Positions 35,258 to 37,217 of a DNA stretch of 37,217 bases are shown here, in pieces. The stretch's first letter is position 1. Each line of letters begins with the position of its first letter. The stretch comes from Bacteroidota bacterium (GTDB lineage: Bacteria > Bacteroidota > Bacteroidia > Cytophagales > Cyclobacteriaceae), in NCBI GenBank assembly GCA_022571715.1, contig JACZXH010000001.1:68116-105332 (forward strand). The letters are read 5' to 3'. A program made the position numbers and the translations under genes. The notes beneath the pieces were generated by a model, which saw only the letters and a list, made by a program, of their open reading frames with translations, did no database searches and was not told where the DNA came from.

Positions 35258-36544
35258 ATGAAACGATTAATAACAATATTAGCCCTGCTGTTAGCTACTT
35301 ACACATTCGGTCAAAACGGGTCAGGCAGGGTGTCCTTATTTTTGGATTGCAATACATTTTGTGACCAGACCTACATGAGAACTGAACTCAGCCAATTTGA
35401 TTTTTTAAGAGACAGGCTGGCGGCAGATGTACATATTTTGATTACATCCCAGAGAACCGGAAGTGGTGGGAGAGAGTATCAATTGTTATTCTATGGTAAT
35501 AACCAATACGAAGATCTCAACGATACGATCCAGTTTAGCAATTCGAATATCGCTACCAATTTTGAAATCAGAGAACGGCTTGTCAAACATATCAGAATAG
35601 GAATCATTCCCTATCTTGTTAGAAATGATCAGACAGATTTAATCGATTTGAGCTTTAAAAAAACACAAAAGTCTGATGATTCAACAAATCTGACTCATGA
35701 CCCCTGGAATTATTGGGTAATTAATTTTGGAGGAAACGGCAACATAAATAGTGATCAGAATTATTTTAGTCGAAGACTAGGCGGAAATATAAATACTAAC
35801 CAGATAACGGATGCCAGAAAAATCCTATTCAGGTTTAACGTAAGTGATAATCGACAAGAATTCACTTTTGATGATACAGATAGCACTACCACAGTAGAAG
35901 TTGTAAAACGCAATAGCTATAACTTTGAACATACCTTGGTATGGAGTTGGGGGAAGCATATGGCATATGGTTATGAACTTGGTATTAGTAGCAGTACTTT
36001 TTCAAATTTCAAGCAAAAGATATACATAAGTCCAACTATAGAGTATAATGTCTTCCCATATTCAGACGTCAATAACAAGCTATTTACCATAAGGTACGGA
36101 TTGGCAATTCAAAAGAACATCTATAATGATTCCACTATCTATAACCGAATTGATGAGGTGCTTTACAGCCAGTATCTGAGTGCCGGACTTCAACTAACTC
36201 AAAAGTGGGGGACTGTATATTCCGGCTTAAGGTTCACTAACTATTTCCATGATTATAAGGACGAAGACCCAACGGCTGACTTCTTTTATAACATCGGGTT
36301 AGAGACTTTCACTAATGTAAGAATTACCGGTGGGCTGTCATTTCGTGCATTTGTTTTCGCTGGAATTGTAAATGATCAAATCTACTTACCAAAAGGAAGT
36401 GTCTCGGAACAAGATGTATTAACCAGGAGAAGACAATTACAATCCAATTTCAACATCTTTGCCAATTTTGGATTTAACTATCGATTCGGATCTAAGTTGA
36501 ACAATTTTGTGAATCCAAGGTTTGGAAGTGATGGATTTGATTAA
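35258..36544 (+). CDS. Secreted/outer-membrane beta-barrel protein of an uncharacterised family
   Basis: 428 residues with a signal peptide (LITILALLLATYTFGQ). The N-terminal domain (about 20-135) has the family-like segment SLFLDCNTFCDQTYMRTELS followed by FLRDRLAADVHILITSQRTG and SGGREYQLLFYG, with two nearby cysteines. The remaining 290 residues look like a transmembrane beta-barrel: alternating strands with aromatic ends, YYW/FGG turns and a close in FANFGFNYRFGSKLNNFVNP. I have the impression of homologues in Bacteroidota and other Gram-negative phyla, all of unknown function. The gene is bracketed by the two long repeats in direct orientation, so it can be viewed as a repeat-gene unit of 1816 bases. 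Confidence 0.75.
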   Translation: MKRLITILALLLATYTFGQNGSGRVSLFLDCNTFCDQTYMRTELSQFDFLRDRLAADVHILITSQRTGSGGREYQLLFYGNNQYEDLNDTIQFSNSNIATNFEIRERLVKHIRIGIIPYLVRNDQTDLIDLSFKKTQKSDDSTNLTHDPWNYWVINFGGNGNINSDQNYFSRRLGGNINTNQITDARKILFRFNVSDNRQEFTFDDTDSTTTVEVVKRNSYNFEHTLVWSWGKHMAYGYELGISSSTFSNFKQKIYISPTIEYNVFPYSDVNNKLFTIRYGLAIQKNIYNDSTIYNRIDEVLYSQYLSAGLQLTQKWGTVYSGLRFTNYFHDYKDEDPTADFFYNIGLETFTNVRITGGLSFRAFVFAGIVNDQIYLPKGSVSEQDVLTRRRQLQSNFNIFANFGFNYRFGSKLNNFVNPRFGSDGFD

Positions 36545-36616
36545 TAAAGAATTGACTATAATTATCTCATGGGTATGAAATTGTACTTCTGTTTGGTTGA
36601 AAAACTCTAATGTAGT

Positions 36617-36850
36617 ATCTCCTTTTAACGACCCGGAAGATAGAACATAAATGTATGTTGCTGACTGTTAGGAGTTTGAGGGATTAAAAACACACTCTTA
36701 TCCCTAGAATCCACCTATTTTCATAAGGTCTAAGGTAGGATCTCGGTGTGGGAGGTATAAGTTATAGAAAGATAGGGGAGTACCTTAGAAGCTATTGTTC
36801 TCTTCCTCCGGGAATTGGACACTTAACTTAGTTCTCCGGGTTTATTTTGG
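36617..36850 (+). repeat. Long non-coding direct repeat, copy 2
   Basis: 234 bases, 73 bases after the barrel gene stop. It matches 34801-35046 as described there. The terminal hairpin has different bases but the same place and form: CCGGGAATT (36808-36816) pairs with AGTTCTCCGG (36830-36839) with one bulged C and two G-U pairs. It is followed by a T-rich TTTATTTTGG, which could end transcription of the barrel gene. Confidence 0.85.
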
Positions 36851-36974
36851 TCTTCAAGCCTGCCGATGGGAGATTCCTGATTTTGAATTATATAGTACGC
36901 ATTTAGATATAACTATTGCTCAATCGAAAAAACAGAATTGATTTTCATTGAATAAATCGCTTCTGATACAAAGA
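36851..36974. other. Gap before the last partial gene
   Basis: 124 AT-rich bases between repeat copy 2 and the stop codon of the minus-strand gene. No feature is seen. Confidence 0.5.
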
Positions 36975-37217
36975 TTATATTTTCATTGCTAACGTTAGTT
37001 GAGATATTAGAAAGATGCTCTTTATATCTATTTCTCGATATAAGAACTTTTCCTCGTTATCCCAAACCTTGAAAGGCACTGTAAGTGAAGGTTGTAAGTA
37101 AAATGCTTTAAGTTTTTTTGGAAGATATATTCTATAGCCAATTCTGAGGACTGCATATAATGCAAGTATTGTTTGAGGATTTGGAATGTCATTAAATCGA
37201 AAGCCATTAAAACTTAA
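36975..37217 (-). CDS. C-terminus of an outer-membrane beta-barrel protein (partial)
   Basis: A minus-strand frame enters from beyond the right edge and stops at TAA (36977-36975), giving 80 residues. The sequence shows alternating strands with aromatic and basic turns (ALYAVLRIGYRIYLPKKLK, then AFYLQPSLTVPFKVWDNEEK and LISQLTLAMKI at the end), as expected for the last strands of an outer-membrane barrel. The 5' end lies outside the window and the family cannot be named. It converges on the repeat-bracketed barrel gene. Confidence 0.7.
   Translation of the reverse strand, partial: LSFNGFRFNDIPNPQTILALYAVLRIGYRIYLPKKLKAFYLQPSLTVPFKVWDNEEKFLYREIDIKSIFLISQLTLAMKI

Overview
The window looks like a chromosomal segment of a Bacteroidota bacterium, most likely a Cytophagales relative (inference). 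The evidence is the type-B succinate dehydrogenase set (one five-helix cytochrome b, then flavoprotein, then iron-sulfur subunit), the short 287-residue RpoD-like sigma factor, FtsX/MacB-like permeases, a fused isobutyryl-CoA mutase, signal peptides ending in FGQ/YGQ/LAQ, and promoters of the Bacteroidota type (TAnnTTTG about 20-45 bases before start codons, with no clear Shine-Dalgarno sequences). No rRNA, tRNA or CRISPR array was seen.

Region 1 (1-19.4 kb) is a dense, ordinary housekeeping block: a large secreted BNR/VPS10-like beta-propeller protein; a LysM/double-psi-barrel envelope protein; NfeD membrane protease coupled to KdsB (KDO activation for LPS); a secreted protein made of two tandem copies of one domain; a DinB-like protein; sdhCAB with a clear promoter; a THUMP-domain RNA methyltransferase followed 12 bases later by a membrane-anchored patatin phospholipase; the fused B12-dependent mutase IcmF; and thiol peroxidase.

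Region 2 (19.5-26 kb) is a probable export or envelope-lipid module on the minus strand: MMPL/RND transporter, LolA-like periplasmic protein and outer-membrane beta-barrel protein in one transcriptional run (the last two overlap by one base at TAGTG), with a MarR-family repressor upstream. Between marR and the transporter lie a nested G/C-rich palindromic element and a perfect 7-base inverted repeat that could be an operator. A multi-helix membrane protein of unknown function precedes marR.

Region 3 (26-37.2 kb) is AT-richer accessory DNA carrying scars of mobile elements. Three decayed 3' ends of a tyrosine recombinase (26.1-26.3, 27.8 and 29.7 kb) sit among small unrelated genes: a CPBP protease, two small membrane proteins and a CHAD protein. 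Two of the three share a 54-base, almost identical 3' flank that contains a 24-base palindrome. A FtsX-type permease has lost its N-terminal quarter. A membrane class III cyclase homologue lacks the usual nucleotide-specificity residues. Between it and a divergent RpoD-like sigma factor lies the 3' end of a group II intron (maturase C-terminus plus domains V and VI). A secreted outer-membrane protein of an uncharacterised family is bracketed by two direct copies of a non-coding repeat of about 240 bases whose terminal hairpin is kept despite sequence change. The window ends inside a further outer-membrane protein gene on the minus strand.
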